Assembly (NCBI GenBank): GCA_023437365.1 | Contig: JAEZGK010000013.1 | Location: 1-64,000, forward strand | Source: Bacillota bacterium | Lineage (GTDB): Bacteria > Bacillota > Clostridia > Lachnospirales > Lachnospiraceae | Direction of reading: 5' to 3' | Length of the DNA: 64,000 nt | Shown: positions 35,579 to 44,399 of the stretch, in pieces | Layout: each line of letters starts with the position of its first letter | Position numbering within the stretch: position 1 is the first letter of the stretch | The notes under the pieces: generated by a model | What the model was told of the DNA's origin: nothing | The model's database searches: none | What the model saw: only the letters and a program-made list of their open reading frames with translations | Translations under genes and position numbers: made by a program

Positions 35579-35648
35579 AGGGTTAACATGATATGTAGTA
35601 TTCTGTGGAAGGAACTTCGCAAACAGAACCACATCTTAGTATAACCCT
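35579..35648 (+). ncRNA. Structured 5' leader of the DUF1538/PII operon
   Basis: AGGGTTA (35579-35585) pairs with TAACCCT (35642-35648), enclosing TTCTGT (35601-35606)/ACAGAA (35623-35628), which in turn encloses GAAG/CTTC. The closing helix begins at the predicted transcription start. About 65 nt of unstructured A-rich leader follows before the TTG start. It matches no riboswitch class I can name; it may be a regulatory RNA, or only a 5' stabilising hairpin. Confidence 0.5.
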
Positions 35649-35714
35649 AAAAATTTATAAAGAAGGTGATAATTACCAAAGAAAACAACACAAACCAGAA
35701 AGGATGATTATTAT

Positions 35715-37196
35715 TTGAACGAACTAACATTAAAATTAAAAGAAGTAATGCTTTCGATCCTTCCAATTGTTGTTATTGTTCTCATTCTAAATTTTACGCT
35801 TGTCCCTATGGACTCTGTAATCATAGCTAGATTTTTTGTCGGTGTTCTGCTTATTGTGGTAGGGTTGGCCCTATTTTTAATCGGAGTGGATCTGGGAATT
35901 ACTCCTATCGGTAATGTAATAGGAGCTGCCATGGCAAAAACCAATAAATTATTGGTGGTATTATTTTCCGGCTTACTACTTGGCTTTTTTGTTTCAATTG
36001 CAGAGCCTGACCTTCATATTCTTGCAGCCCAGGTTGGTTTTGTCACTGGTGATATGATATCAAAATGGACTATAGTTATCATTGTCTCTATCGGTATTGC
36101 AATTATGTTATCCATAGGCCTCATAAGAATTGTATTTAACCTACCCTTATATAAGCTGCTTACCTTCTTCTACGGTATTATATTTTTGCTGGCACTTTTT
36201 ACCTCAAAAGAATTTTTAGCAATATCCTTTGATGCATCCGGAGCTACGACAGGAGCCTTGACAGTTCCGTTTATCTTAGCACTGGCAATAGGCGTTTCAA
36301 GGTTAAAAAAAGACAGTAAGGCTTCCGAAAAAGACAGCTTTGGACTAGTGGCTATCGCTTCAATCGGTGCGATATTATCCGTAATGATACTGTCAATCCT
36401 ATCTAAAACAGATAGAATAACGGCTTCCTTAATATATGACGAAACAAAATCTTCATCCATCCTTCAACCATTTATCCATGAGCTATCTGAAATTGCAGTT
36501 GAAATCTTCTGGGCGTTATTACCTATCTTACTTGTTTTTCTGCTGCTGCAGAAATTTTCTTTAAAATTATCAAAAAAAGCAGTACGAAAAATATTAAACG
36601 GCATGATCTTTACCTTTATTGGTATGACTTTGTTTCTTGTGGGTGTGAACTCAGGCTTTATGGATGTCGGAAGTAAAGTAGGTTACCAATTGGCATCCCT
36701 TGACAATAAATTCTTTTTAATATCCGTAGGCTTTGTTCTCGGTTTTGTCACTATTTTGGCAGAGCCAGCTGTTTATGTACTCACTATGCAGATTGAGGAT
36801 GTAACCAGCGGATATGTCAAACGTAAATCTGTGATTATTATGCTTTCGATAGGAGTAGGTATTGCCGTGGCATTATCTGTCATCAGAGTCCTAATTCCTG
36901 AACTTCAATTATGGCATTATTTATTACCTGGATATATTATATGTATTGTTATGTCTTATATTGTTCCAAAGCTATTTGTCGGAATAGCCTTTGATTCGGG
37001 CGGTGTCGCTTCCGGGCCTATGACTGCAACCTTTATATTAGCTTATATCCAAGGAGCTGCCGATTCTATAGAGCATGCGAATGTACTGATAGACGGATTT
37101 GGTATGATAGCAATGGTAGCAATGACCCCAATTATCGCCTTACAGATTTTAGGGCTATTCTTTAAAATAAAATCCAAAAAGAAGGAGGTAATGTGA
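35715..37196 (+). CDS. DUF1538 membrane protein with internally duplicated halves
   Basis: 493 aa, TTG start (AAAGGA ~11 nt upstream). Twelve to fourteen hydrophobic segments in two homologous halves: LIGVDLGITPIGNVIG and LVGVNSGFMDVGSKVG; VSIAEPDLHILAAQV and TILAEPAVYVLTMQI; ISFDASGATTGALTVPF and IAFDSGGVASGPMTATF. The repeated AEP and FDxxGxxxGxxT motifs probably line a transport path, as in inverted- or tandem-repeat transporters. DUF1538 proteins are regularly encoded with PII-type regulators; here the PII gene start overlaps the stop by one base (TGATG). Predicted PII-controlled transporter of unknown substrate. Confidence 0.85.
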   Translation: MNELTLKLKEVMLSILPIVVIVLILNFTLVPMDSVIIARFFVGVLLIVVGLALFLIGVDLGITPIGNVIGAAMAKTNKLLVVLFSGLLLGFFVSIAEPDLHILAAQVGFVTGDMISKWTIVIIVSIGIAIMLSIGLIRIVFNLPLYKLLTFFYGIIFLLALFTSKEFLAISFDASGATTGALTVPFILALAIGVSRLKKDSKASEKDSFGLVAIASIGAILSVMILSILSKTDRITASLIYDETKSSSILQPFIHELSEIAVEIFWALLPILLVFLLLQKFSLKLSKKAVRKILNGMIFTFIGMTLFLVGVNSGFMDVGSKVGYQLASLDNKFFLISVGFVLGFVTILAEPAVYVLTMQIEDVTSGYVKRKSVIIMLSIGVGIAVALSVIRVLIPELQLWHYLLPGYIICIVMSYIVPKLFVGIAFDSGGVASGPMTATFILAYIQGAADSIEHANVLIDGFGMIAMVAMTPIIALQILGLFFKIKSKKKEVM

Positions 37197-37864
37197 TGTT
37201 ACCTAATACCAAAGGCAAGCCATTTCAGTTGATTTGCTTTATTGTTAATTTTGGTATGAGCAGCAAAGTAATACATGAAGCAAAGAAATGCAACATACAA
37301 GGGAGTACTATATTCCTAGGTAAAGGTACGATTAATAATACGTTGCTGGAGTATCTTGGTTTAACTGATACCCGTAAGGAAATCATCTTTATGCTCGCTG
37401 ATTATGAGACGGCAGAATATGCTCTCAATACCCTGAATCAACATTTAAAATTAGAAAAGCCTAACCATGGAATAGCATTTTCCATCGCTATTTCCAAGGT
37501 TGCTGGTACAAGCCACATAAATTGCTGTAAGAATATCGAAGAAGAAGGAAGGGATAAGGCAATGTATCATTTATTAACCAGCATAGTAGAGAAAGGGAAA
37601 GCGGAAGACGTCATCAGTGCTGCAAATGAGGCCGGCTCTACCGGTGGTACAATTATCAATGGTCGTGGCTCAGGAGTGCATGAAACGACTAAGCTCTTTA
37701 TGATGGACATAGAGCCAGAGAAAGAGATTGTTATGATACTCTCAGAACCCGAAAAGTCAGATGCTATCATAGCATCTATTCGTAGTAAATTAAAAATGGA
37801 TGAACCTGGTAACGGTATCCTATTTGTTCAGGACGTTCAGAATGCATACGGGATTTTTAAATGA
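37196..37864 (+). CDS. Tandem PII-type regulatory protein
   Basis: 222 aa from ATG 37196 with AAGGAGG seven nt upstream. It is two PII-like domains in one chain: residues ~8-105 (QGSTIFLGKGTINN; a diverged, T-loop-poor copy) and ~120-222 (GSTGGTIINGRGSG, then EPEKEIVMIL and EPGNGILFVQDVQNAYGI, closer to GlnB/GlnK, with a short T-loop lacking the uridylylated Tyr context). Canonical PII is a ~112-aa trimer; a fused pair would form a pseudo-hexameric or alternating ring. Translationally coupled to the DUF1538 gene, its likely target. Confidence 0.82.
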   Translation: MLPNTKGKPFQLICFIVNFGMSSKVIHEAKKCNIQGSTIFLGKGTINNTLLEYLGLTDTRKEIIFMLADYETAEYALNTLNQHLKLEKPNHGIAFSIAISKVAGTSHINCCKNIEEEGRDKAMYHLLTSIVEKGKAEDVISAANEAGSTGGTIINGRGSGVHETTKLFMMDIEPEKEIVMILSEPEKSDAIIASIRSKLKMDEPGNGILFVQDVQNAYGIFK

Positions 37865-37927
37865 ACGCACAATAAAAGGTATGCTTCCAAAAATATAATG
37901 TCAATAAAGACATCTATAGAAAGCGAA

Positions 37928-37956
37928 AGGACTGGCATCATGGGAATGCTGGTCCT
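37928..37956 (+). terminator. Terminator of the DUF1538/PII operon
   Basis: An 11-bp stem (37928-37938 with 37946-37956, two G-T pairs) followed by TCCTCTTTCTATTT, 64 bp past the PII stop. Confidence 0.7.
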
Positions 37957-38072
37957 TCCTCTTTCTATTTGACTTCTTTTTGAAGCCGCCTTTTATGTTT
38001 TCTCTTATAAGTCTCACAATTGTTTTTCCTTTACGTCAAACTCCTGCTGTGATATGCTAACCTCTTCCATTC

Positions 38073-38225
38073 TCATCTTGTTTTTACTTCCTCTGTTGCA
38101 TCGGCAGGGGGTGTCATGGTTGTATGCACCGCTAGTATTTCTACCACATCAAAATCGATGAACTTCTCTGATGCATTAGGAAAGACAACTGTCTTTAATG
38201 CAGCCACCAGCTTGAAAAAACCCAT
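38073..38225 (-). CDS. Small protein of unknown function (50 aa)
   Basis: A minus-strand frame starting at ATG 38225 with GGAGG eight nt upstream, an excellent start context. The product begins MGFFKLVAALKTVVFPNASEK and ends ADATEEVKTR; it has a short amphipathic N-terminus and no Cys. Not recognised. It lies downstream of a possible 32-codon frame (38262-38360) and may be part of a decayed or very small gene cluster behind helD. 37957-38564 holds no larger gene. Confidence 0.5.
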   Translation of the reverse strand: MGFFKLVAALKTVVFPNASEKFIDFDVVEILAVHTTMTPPADATEEVKTR

Positions 38226-38261
38226 ACTTATAACCTCCATTTTAAAATTTTAAACTGATTT

Positions 38262-38360
38262 CTACTCCACCGTTCCCTTTATCTTCCTGAAGTCCTGTGC
38301 ATAAGAGTATATTGCCGCATCCGAGGTTTCCTTCGTCGGATTGGTATAGGCCTTATTCAT
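38262..38360 (-). CDS. Possible 32-aa peptide or gene remnant
   Basis: Minus-strand ATG 38360 to TAG 38262 reads MNKAYTNPTKETSDAAIYSY and on to FRKIKGTVE. GAGG lies only 3 nt before the ATG, so the start is weak, and the codons before it (SNTEKSEVHE then stop) look protein-like as well, suggesting a broken gene. Same strand as, and 36 bp before, the 50-aa ORF. Confidence 0.3.
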   Translation of the reverse strand: MNKAYTNPTKETSDAAIYSYAQDFRKIKGTVE

Positions 38361-38444
38361 GTACCTCGGATTTTTCTGTATTGCTCAGCGCAGGTTCTGG
38401 TAATCGCTTATCATAATAATAGCAAATTATACACGTAAAAACCG

Positions 38445-38523
38445 TTTAGCGCACGAATCATGTCTTTTAGCGCACGAATCATGTTTTTTAGGCACAAATC
38501 ATGTTTTTTAGCGCACAAATCGT
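38445..38523. repeat. Short tandem repeat, four ~22-bp units
   Basis: Four near-copies of TTTTTAGCGCACGAATCATG in a row; the third unit lacks one base pair of the GCGCAC core and the last ends differently. Located 40 bp beyond the helD stop codon. No spacers, so not CRISPR. Possible 3'-UTR element or replication slippage product. Confidence 0.75.
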
Positions 38524-38564
38524 AACACCTTCCTCAAAAAATGTAATGGAGGTCATATACCTAG

Positions 38565-40754
38565 CTACGTCAGAAGCCCCGACAACTCATCCTGATAAAT
38601 GATATGAAGCTCATGCATCGCACGGGTAATTGCTACGTACATTAGCTTGGCGTCCTCATCATTGGTACGGTAACTGCGCTCCTCCGGATTCCATAGGATA
38701 ACCGCATCGAATTCCAAGCCCTTGGTCATGTGGATGGGAAGCACCATATTACCGCTGGTGAAGGACATCTCTTCCATATCCCCCTCCAGATGCTCCAGTT
38801 CTATGTGGGGCTTTAAGAGCTCCTTTACCTTCCTTGTCTCTTCAATGGTTCTGCAGATAATAGCAACTGTGTCATAACCGCGTTCTCTGATAGCACGGAT
38901 CAGCTCAGCTGTCTTTGCCGTCATCTGTTCTTCGCTTCCGACTCTGATTAGTGCTACCTCCTTGCCATGACGGATAATCGGCTCTATCTCATAGGTCTGA
39001 AAGGAGCATTTTTTCAGCACACGGCTGGCAAATTCTGATATCTCCACAGTATTACGGTAGCTCTTAGCCAGAACATAGAAACGGTCCTTCTTCGGTGAGA
39101 AAACCTCTTGCTTCAGTATTTCCCAGTCATTCATACCGGTATCGTAATAGATATTCTGTGAGATATCGCCCATGATGGTATAAGTACAATTCTTAAAGAG
39201 CTGACGGAATACCATAAACAGCATGACACCAAAATCCTGAGCCTCATCAATGACGATATGGCTGACATACTCATAATCCTTTGTCATCTTGATTCTACGT
39301 TTGATATAATTTAGCATACCAAGATCATAGATATCCAATTGTTTTTCTGATAACTCCGTTAAAATCAGCCGGAGGACCTGCTCCTCCGGAACTTTAATAC
39401 CCTTTTCATGATATTCTTTGGCATTCAGCCTTAGGTCCTCCAAAAAATCCTGATATATCTCCATCAGATTGTATTTCTTATTTCTATTACCGAAGTAATT
39501 CTTATATTTATTCACCTCAGCGCGAATTTCCTCCCGGCGTCTGTCGTTTTCCTCATTGACGGAGGCAATCTTATAGGTCAGACGCTTATTCAGTAGGTCG
39601 ATTTTCTCCTGCAAAGGCAATTCGGAGAAGAAATTCATGAAGTAGAGGATTTCCTCTCTGGAATATAAAACCTGATTATCATACTCCACGTCTTCCAAGG
39701 TCACCGCAGAGAACTCAAACTGTTTCATGAATTCCATCAATGCCTTGATATAATGAATGGAACCCTTGAACTGCTTCAACCGGGAGAATGCCTGTGTGGT
39801 TTTCTCTGCTTCAAGCTTCAGGAAGCTGTTGGCAAGCCGATATTTTCCTTTCTTCCAATTAAAATCTTTATCCAGAAGCAGGAGTAGGAATTCCTCCATC
39901 GTCATCTGATTCACATGATAGACATCCAGATTCGGAAGCACTCCGGTGATGTAATTCAGGAGCATCTTATTGCTGCCGATGATGAAAAACTCATCCGGTC
40001 TGAATTTTTCTTTGTAATTATATAAGATATAAGAGATACGATGCATTGCCACCGTAGTTTTTCCACTGCCCGCCACGCCTTGTACGATGACGCTATGCCA
40101 GGGGCTGTCTCGGATAATCTCATTCTGTTCCTTCTGGATGGTGGCGATAATCTCTCCGAGCACCACTTCTTTGTTCTTACTAAGATATTTTGTCAGAAAC
40201 TCATCATTGGCTACGACATCAGAGTCATAGAAATCGATCAGCTTACTGTCATCAATCTCATAAGTACGCTTCAAGGAGAGGTCAATCTCTATACGTTCAC
40301 CGACCGGTGTCGGATAGGAGCTTATTCCAATGTCGCTATCATAATATACACTGGCAATTGGAGCTCTCCAGTCAATGATCAGATTCTCTGTAATATTCTT
40401 CCGTATTCCGTTCTTCCCCAGATATAAGGAATAGCTTGTATTATCATCCGTCTCCTGATAATCGATTCGCCCAAAATAGGGTTTTCGCCTTGCCAGCATA
40501 TTCTTATTGAGTGTCCGCTCAATTTGAGTCTTCATGTCCAGCCCGATGACCAGATCATTGTGCAGCTCCGGGTTGCTGGAACGGTAATTATCGTAGAGTT
40601 CCTTTGTCTCTGCATTTAGCTCTTTAAACTGTCTTATATATTCTTCTATATTCCTGTCAATCACCGCGATGCATTGTTCCAGATGTTTTTCTTCCCATCT
40701 GCGCTCCAAGCCGTTTTGCTTTTCTGTTTCCATCCTATTCTGTGTTTCCTGCAT
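38565..40754 (-). CDS. helD: RNA polymerase recycling motor HelD (UvrD-like ATPase)
   Basis: 729 aa. N-terminal long coiled coil (~1-90) that enters the RNAP secondary channel, the family motif KPYFGRIDY at 91-99, Walker A GVAGSGKTT at 226-234, Walker B HIVIDEAQDFG, and SF1 C-terminal motifs (AKSYRNTVEIS, HMTKGLEFDAVIL, YVAITRAMHELHI). HelD dislodges stalled RNA polymerase from DNA and nucleic acids; some homologues give rifampicin tolerance. Good GGAGG start. Its promoter spans a 17-nt palindrome (40828-40844), suggesting repressor control. Confidence 0.92.
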   Translation of the reverse strand: MQETQNRMETEKQNGLERRWEEKHLEQCIAVIDRNIEEYIRQFKELNAETKELYDNYRSSNPELHNDLVIGLDMKTQIERTLNKNMLARRKPYFGRIDYQETDDNTSYSLYLGKNGIRKNITENLIIDWRAPIASVYYDSDIGISSYPTPVGERIEIDLSLKRTYEIDDSKLIDFYDSDVVANDEFLTKYLSKNKEVVLGEIIATIQKEQNEIIRDSPWHSVIVQGVAGSGKTTVAMHRISYILYNYKEKFRPDEFFIIGSNKMLLNYITGVLPNLDVYHVNQMTMEEFLLLLLDKDFNWKKGKYRLANSFLKLEAEKTTQAFSRLKQFKGSIHYIKALMEFMKQFEFSAVTLEDVEYDNQVLYSREEILYFMNFFSELPLQEKIDLLNKRLTYKIASVNEENDRRREEIRAEVNKYKNYFGNRNKKYNLMEIYQDFLEDLRLNAKEYHEKGIKVPEEQVLRLILTELSEKQLDIYDLGMLNYIKRRIKMTKDYEYVSHIVIDEAQDFGVMLFMVFRQLFKNCTYTIMGDISQNIYYDTGMNDWEILKQEVFSPKKDRFYVLAKSYRNTVEISEFASRVLKKCSFQTYEIEPIIRHGKEVALIRVGSEEQMTAKTAELIRAIRERGYDTVAIICRTIEETRKVKELLKPHIELEHLEGDMEEMSFTSGNMVLPIHMTKGLEFDAVILWNPEERSYRTNDEDAKLMYVAITRAMHELHIIYQDELSGLLT

Positions 40755-40823
40755 GACAGCCTCCTATAAATTATTATTCTTTCTGATCCTTTTCCGTCTT
40801 ACCAGGATAGCACCAAGTAAGAC

Positions 40824-40851
40824 TTATAAAGTAAATTTTACTTTGAAACAA
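40824..40851 (-). promoter_or_regulatory. helD promoter with embedded palindrome
   Basis: Minus strand: TTGTTT (40846-40851), 16-bp spacer, TTATAA (40824-40829). The palindrome AAAGTAAATTTTACTTT (40828-40844) fills the spacer and touches the -10 box, so a bound protein would block RNA polymerase. Confidence 0.55.
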
Positions 40852-40923
40852 AAATATTACTAGACTTTTTATTTCAAATCTGTTATGCTGCAAAATGAAG
40901 TGTTTCTAAAAATACCTTTTGTC

Positions 40924-40944
40924 GCTGTCGGAAGTTCCGGCAGC
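40924..40944 (+). terminator. Orphan plus-strand terminator
   Basis: GCTGTCGGAA/TTCCGGCAGC hairpin followed by TATTTTTTTG. No plus-strand gene lies upstream (helD is on the other strand), so it is a remnant or belongs to an unseen small transcript. 40755-40923 contains only the helD promoter; 40945-41063 shows nothing else. Confidence 0.7.
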
Positions 40945-41063
40945 TATTTTTTTGCCTAATAGGACGCCACTTCTCCACTGCTTTATCTTAAGCAATCCCG
41001 CCCTACCCAAAAATGGACGCAAAAATTCCCCTCTCCTTCGAAAAAGAGTGGGTATACGTTTCA

Positions 41064-41291
41064 CTATAATTTTTGATATTGCCGATATAGCCTTGCAACG
41101 GGCTCCTCTATTGAGGGAGGGTCTGCGATATACCCGATGACCATTTCGTCTTCCTCCATGGTAAAGGAAATATCATCGAACGCTTTGATACATTCGTACT
41201 GCCTGTGAAACAGTGTCTTGAATGCTTCAGAAAACCCGGCATTGCGCCGGCTGACCTTATAGGTCCTAGAGATGTGTTCAATTTCAATCAT
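41064..41291 (-). pseudogene. ABC transporter ATP-binding gene reduced to its two ends
   Basis: The frame starts with a fully normal ABC ATPase N-terminus (MIEIEHISRTYKVSRR...AFDDISFTMEEDEMVIGYI) behind a perfect AGGAGG, reaches the point just before Walker A, and then continues in frame as ADPPSIEEPVARLYRQYQKL, which resembles the extreme C-terminus of the same ~320-aa family (NatA-like/ABC-2 export ATPases). Walker A, signature and Walker B are all missing: an internal in-frame deletion of roughly 240 codons. The 75-aa product cannot be an ATPase. No permease gene remains nearby. Confidence 0.75.
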
Positions 41292-41345
41292 ATTGTTCCT
41301 CCTGGTAGTAATATTTTTTCAAATATCTTGCCAAGCGACAGTGTA

Positions 41346-41374
41346 ACCTTTTAGGTACACATGCACCTTCAGGT
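41346..41374. promoter_or_regulatory. Two ACCT-AGGT palindromes upstream of the ABC remnant
   Basis: ACCTTTTAGGT (41346-41356) and ACCTTCAGGT (41365-41374), each followed by ACAC, 19 bp apart and 55-80 bp before the ABC start codon. The layout suggests binding sites for a dimeric regulator, for example MerR-type; no such regulator gene is in the window. The remaining 41375-41633 contains no gene; it is AT-rich. Confidence 0.4.
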
Positions 41375-41633
41375 ACACTTTTTTCCTTGGATTTTGCCAA
41401 GAAAACCCGCGGTAAATATTTATTTAGCGAAAACTCATTCTAGCACTGCAACTAGTACATGTCAACCAATTTTACTCATTTCAATGATACTCATTTTAAT
41501 GATACAATGATACAATTATATTAATATAAAAAGTTGTATATTCTTCCTATCTTCTGCCTCTACAGCATATAGAATAAGCGCAATATTGGGTAAGTTAGCT
41601 TTTCAAGGGGCTTCGATGATAGAACTTTGGGCT

Positions 41634-42227
41634 CTATTCATAGCTTCTGCGTAAGGCACGGTATTCCTCCGCAGTCAGATTAAATTCTCCCAGCTGAAAG
41701 TATCCCCGTTCATAATGAAGGATATTGATACAGGTATTTTTCAGAATGATTTTCCCTGTGCCTGTTGCGCCATTGCTTAAGACTGACAGTACCGAATTAA
41801 TGGAGGCACCATGGGATATCATGATGATATTCTCCCGGTTGAACTGACGCGCATATTTGTGGAGTGCTCCCATCATCCGATTGCAGAGCTGCTCCCAGGG
41901 TTCCTTATCATCCGGTTCTCCTGAAGCATAAAAAGCCTCGCGCTCTGCAGGAGTCATACCGGATACCTTGGAAAAATCCCTCTCTGTGATACCCTCCTCC
42001 GAGATAATCTGCCCGATTTTTAAATGCTGTGCTATAATTTCCGCTGTTTTTTTGGCACGGCTCAACGGGCTGGTGATTACTGCCTGAAAGTTCTCTCCTG
42101 ACAGAGCCTGTGCGCATTCCTTTGCCTGAAGAATTCCCGTCTCATTCAGCGGAATGTCTTCTCTTCCCTGGAATCTGCCCTGTAGATTCCAATCTGTCTG
42201 TCCGTGTCTGATTAGATATATTTTCAT
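41634..42227 (-). CDS. Histidine phosphatase family protein (phosphoglycerate mutase-like)
   Basis: 197 aa from ATG 42227 (GGAG eight nt upstream). Catalytic motif LIRHGQTDWN with the phospho-accepting His, plus Arg in SPLSRAKKTAEI, Glu in ITERDFSK, and the second His in MISHGASINS. Resembles cobC/GpmB-like broad-specificity phosphatases rather than glycolytic mutase (length ~200). Substrate unknown; single gene. Confidence 0.88.
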   Translation of the reverse strand: MKIYLIRHGQTDWNLQGRFQGREDIPLNETGILQAKECAQALSGENFQAVITSPLSRAKKTAEIIAQHLKIGQIISEEGITERDFSKVSGMTPAEREAFYASGEPDDKEPWEQLCNRMMGALHKYARQFNRENIIMISHGASINSVLSVLSNGATGTGKIILKNTCINILHYERGYFQLGEFNLTAEEYRALRRSYE

Positions 42228-42386
42228 TTGCTTATCTCCGGTCATTTGTTTGTATCTTATTCTAACCCATATCCTCGGTAATGGCTATAAAAAAATCTCT
42301 GTTCCGGTAAGAAATACTCAAAATGTTATACTACAGTTTGAATATCTCTCAACCGAAACAGAGATGAGGTAGCTTTCTTTATAGCC

Positions 42387-44399
42387 TTACAGCTTGAACT
42401 TCATAATAATCTCCTGAAGACTTGATGCCAGCAGTGCCAGCTTCTCACTGGACTTCGAAAGTTCTTCCATGGAAGAACTCTGCTCTACCATGGCTGAGGA
42501 AGCCTCTTCGGTGCTTGCTGCATTTTCCTCCGCAATTGCGGAAAGGGTCTGCAGCATAGCAAGAATTTCATTTTTTGCCTTTGTCATTAGCTCTTCCGAA
42601 CCATTGAGCTTCTGTATTGCTTCATTTGCCTCACCCATCGCAGTATCAATGGCTTCGTATTTCTTCTTGGTATTCTCAACACTCGCTGACTGTTCTATAG
42701 AAATCTCATTCACCTTCTGAATGCTCTCAACAGCCTTACTTACCGTCTCCTGCAACTCGCGAACAATACCATCGATATAGTCTGTCGATTGTGCTGACTG
42801 CCCAGCCAGTTTCTTAATCTCAGATGCCACAACTGCAAAGCCCTTACCCAACTCTCCGGCTCTTGCCGCTTCGATGGAAGCATTCAGAGACAGAAGGTTA
42901 GTCTGTTCGGCAATTGATGCAATCACGTTACTTGCTTCACTAATTCTATTGGTGCCTTCATTAGTCTTAAGGATAATGTCATAGATTTCTTTTGTAGCCA
43001 GGCCGCTTTCATCGGTTATCTCTGTCAGTCTCTTCACCTCGGAGATACCGTCGTTAACGACACCGGTAACCTTATCAGTGGCTTTTAGAACCGCATACAT
43101 ATACTCCCTGTTCTTTTCAATATTATCTCCCAACTGGATCGCCTTTTCGGATCCTGTCTCTGTATTCGCTGCCTGATCAGCAGCACCCTTTGCTATCTCT
43201 TCCACTGTTTTTGAGACCTCCTCGGCGGCCATAGCAGATTGCTCCGAGGTTGCAGTCAGCTGCTCTGCCGTGGAGGATACTTGTAATGCAGAATCGGTGA
43301 TATCGCCGATGATCTTACGAAGATTGTCTGTTATATCCTGCATAGCACGAGCCAGAATTCCGTTTTCATCCCTTCTCGATAAAAGCTTTTCAGGAATATT
43401 TTTGGTCAGGTCCAGACCAGCGAGACTCTGAGATAGTTCTGCCATTTGTATTGTCGGCTTGGTTAGTAGAGATCCTACTATGTATATAATGATAATACAT
43501 ATCGTTATACTGACAAAAACAAAGATCATCATTGTACTTCTCATTTTATTGATCGGCGCGAAGGTTTCTGCTTTATTGAAGGTACTGACTATGATCCAAT
43601 TTGTACCTGGAACCTGTGCAAACCCTGCGTACAGTAAGCTCGGCTTGCCTTCTGAATCTTTATCCTTGTATTCTGTGAAACCTTTTTTTGTATCTATGAT
43701 TGTCTGAATTGCTTTTGCATAGTCAGCATAAGCTTGGTCTTCCTCTTGAGCGGTAATCGGATTGAACTGCTTTAGTACCAGCTCCTTGTTATTATGAGCT
43801 ATGATAGTTCCGGCAGTATTGATCATATAGGAGAAGCCTAACTCACTGTATTTCATATCGCCGGTTATCTCACTCAGGGAATTTCCGTCCTTTCTTCCGA
43901 TCAGAACACCGACCACCTGGTCACCGTTCTTAATGGGAACCGCAACCATAATTACAGGTTCGTTGGTGACTCGGCTGATTAAAACATCTGAGATATTGGC
44001 TTCTCCTGCAAATGCTTTCTTGATATAATCACGATCGCCCAGATCACTCTCCGAGCCATCGGTATATCTCGCCTTGCCATCAGGTGAAACCACACCCAGT
44101 ACAAGAAAAGTTGTCGTGGGCAGCTGCTCCTGCAGGATAGCCTGCTGCTCATCCCAATTCATGGAAACAATTCCCTTCTGAAGCGACATCACTGTAAGCG
44201 TCCTAATTGTTTCGGCACCTCTGCTTTCTACTAACAATGCCCCTTCAGAAGCCATGATCTGGCATGTATCCCTTGTGCTTTGGACCATCAGACTTTCCCC
44301 GCTTTTTGCATTCCGATAGCCGATGGTCAACGTTGATGCAGCTACCAATAAAGCAAAAATAAGAATCAACCTTGTCTTTATGCTATACAATTTTTTCAT
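42387..44399 (-). CDS. Methyl-accepting chemotaxis protein with dCache sensor
   Basis: 670 aa from ATG 44399 (GGAGGGG six nt upstream). Order: membrane helix ~10-30, extracellular double Cache domain ~35-285 (DRDYIKKAF, VPIKNGDQVVGVL), second membrane helix ~290-312, HAMP ~313-370, then a long signalling coiled coil with the conserved hairpin tip IAEQTNLLSLNASIEAARAG. Ligands of such dCache domains are often amino acids or other small molecules; unknown here. With the FliK-like gene it suggests a motile organism. No chemotaxis pathway genes nearby. Confidence 0.93.
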   Translation of the reverse strand: MKKLYSIKTRLILIFALLVAASTLTIGYRNAKSGESLMVQSTRDTCQIMASEGALLVESRGAETIRTLTVMSLQKGIVSMNWDEQQAILQEQLPTTTFLVLGVVSPDGKARYTDGSESDLGDRDYIKKAFAGEANISDVLISRVTNEPVIMVAVPIKNGDQVVGVLIGRKDGNSLSEITGDMKYSELGFSYMINTAGTIIAHNNKELVLKQFNPITAQEEDQAYADYAKAIQTIIDTKKGFTEYKDKDSEGKPSLLYAGFAQVPGTNWIIVSTFNKAETFAPINKMRSTMMIFVFVSITICIIIIYIVGSLLTKPTIQMAELSQSLAGLDLTKNIPEKLLSRRDENGILARAMQDITDNLRKIIGDITDSALQVSSTAEQLTATSEQSAMAAEEVSKTVEEIAKGAADQAANTETGSEKAIQLGDNIEKNREYMYAVLKATDKVTGVVNDGISEVKRLTEITDESGLATKEIYDIILKTNEGTNRISEASNVIASIAEQTNLLSLNASIEAARAGELGKGFAVVASEIKKLAGQSAQSTDYIDGIVRELQETVSKAVESIQKVNEISIEQSASVENTKKKYEAIDTAMGEANEAIQKLNGSEELMTKAKNEILAMLQTLSAIAEENAASTEEASSAMVEQSSSMEELSKSSEKLALLASSLQEIIMKFKL

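Noticed and set aside
38445..38523. 22-bp repeats as CRISPR
   Set aside because: No spacers and units too degenerate; a simple tandem repeat.
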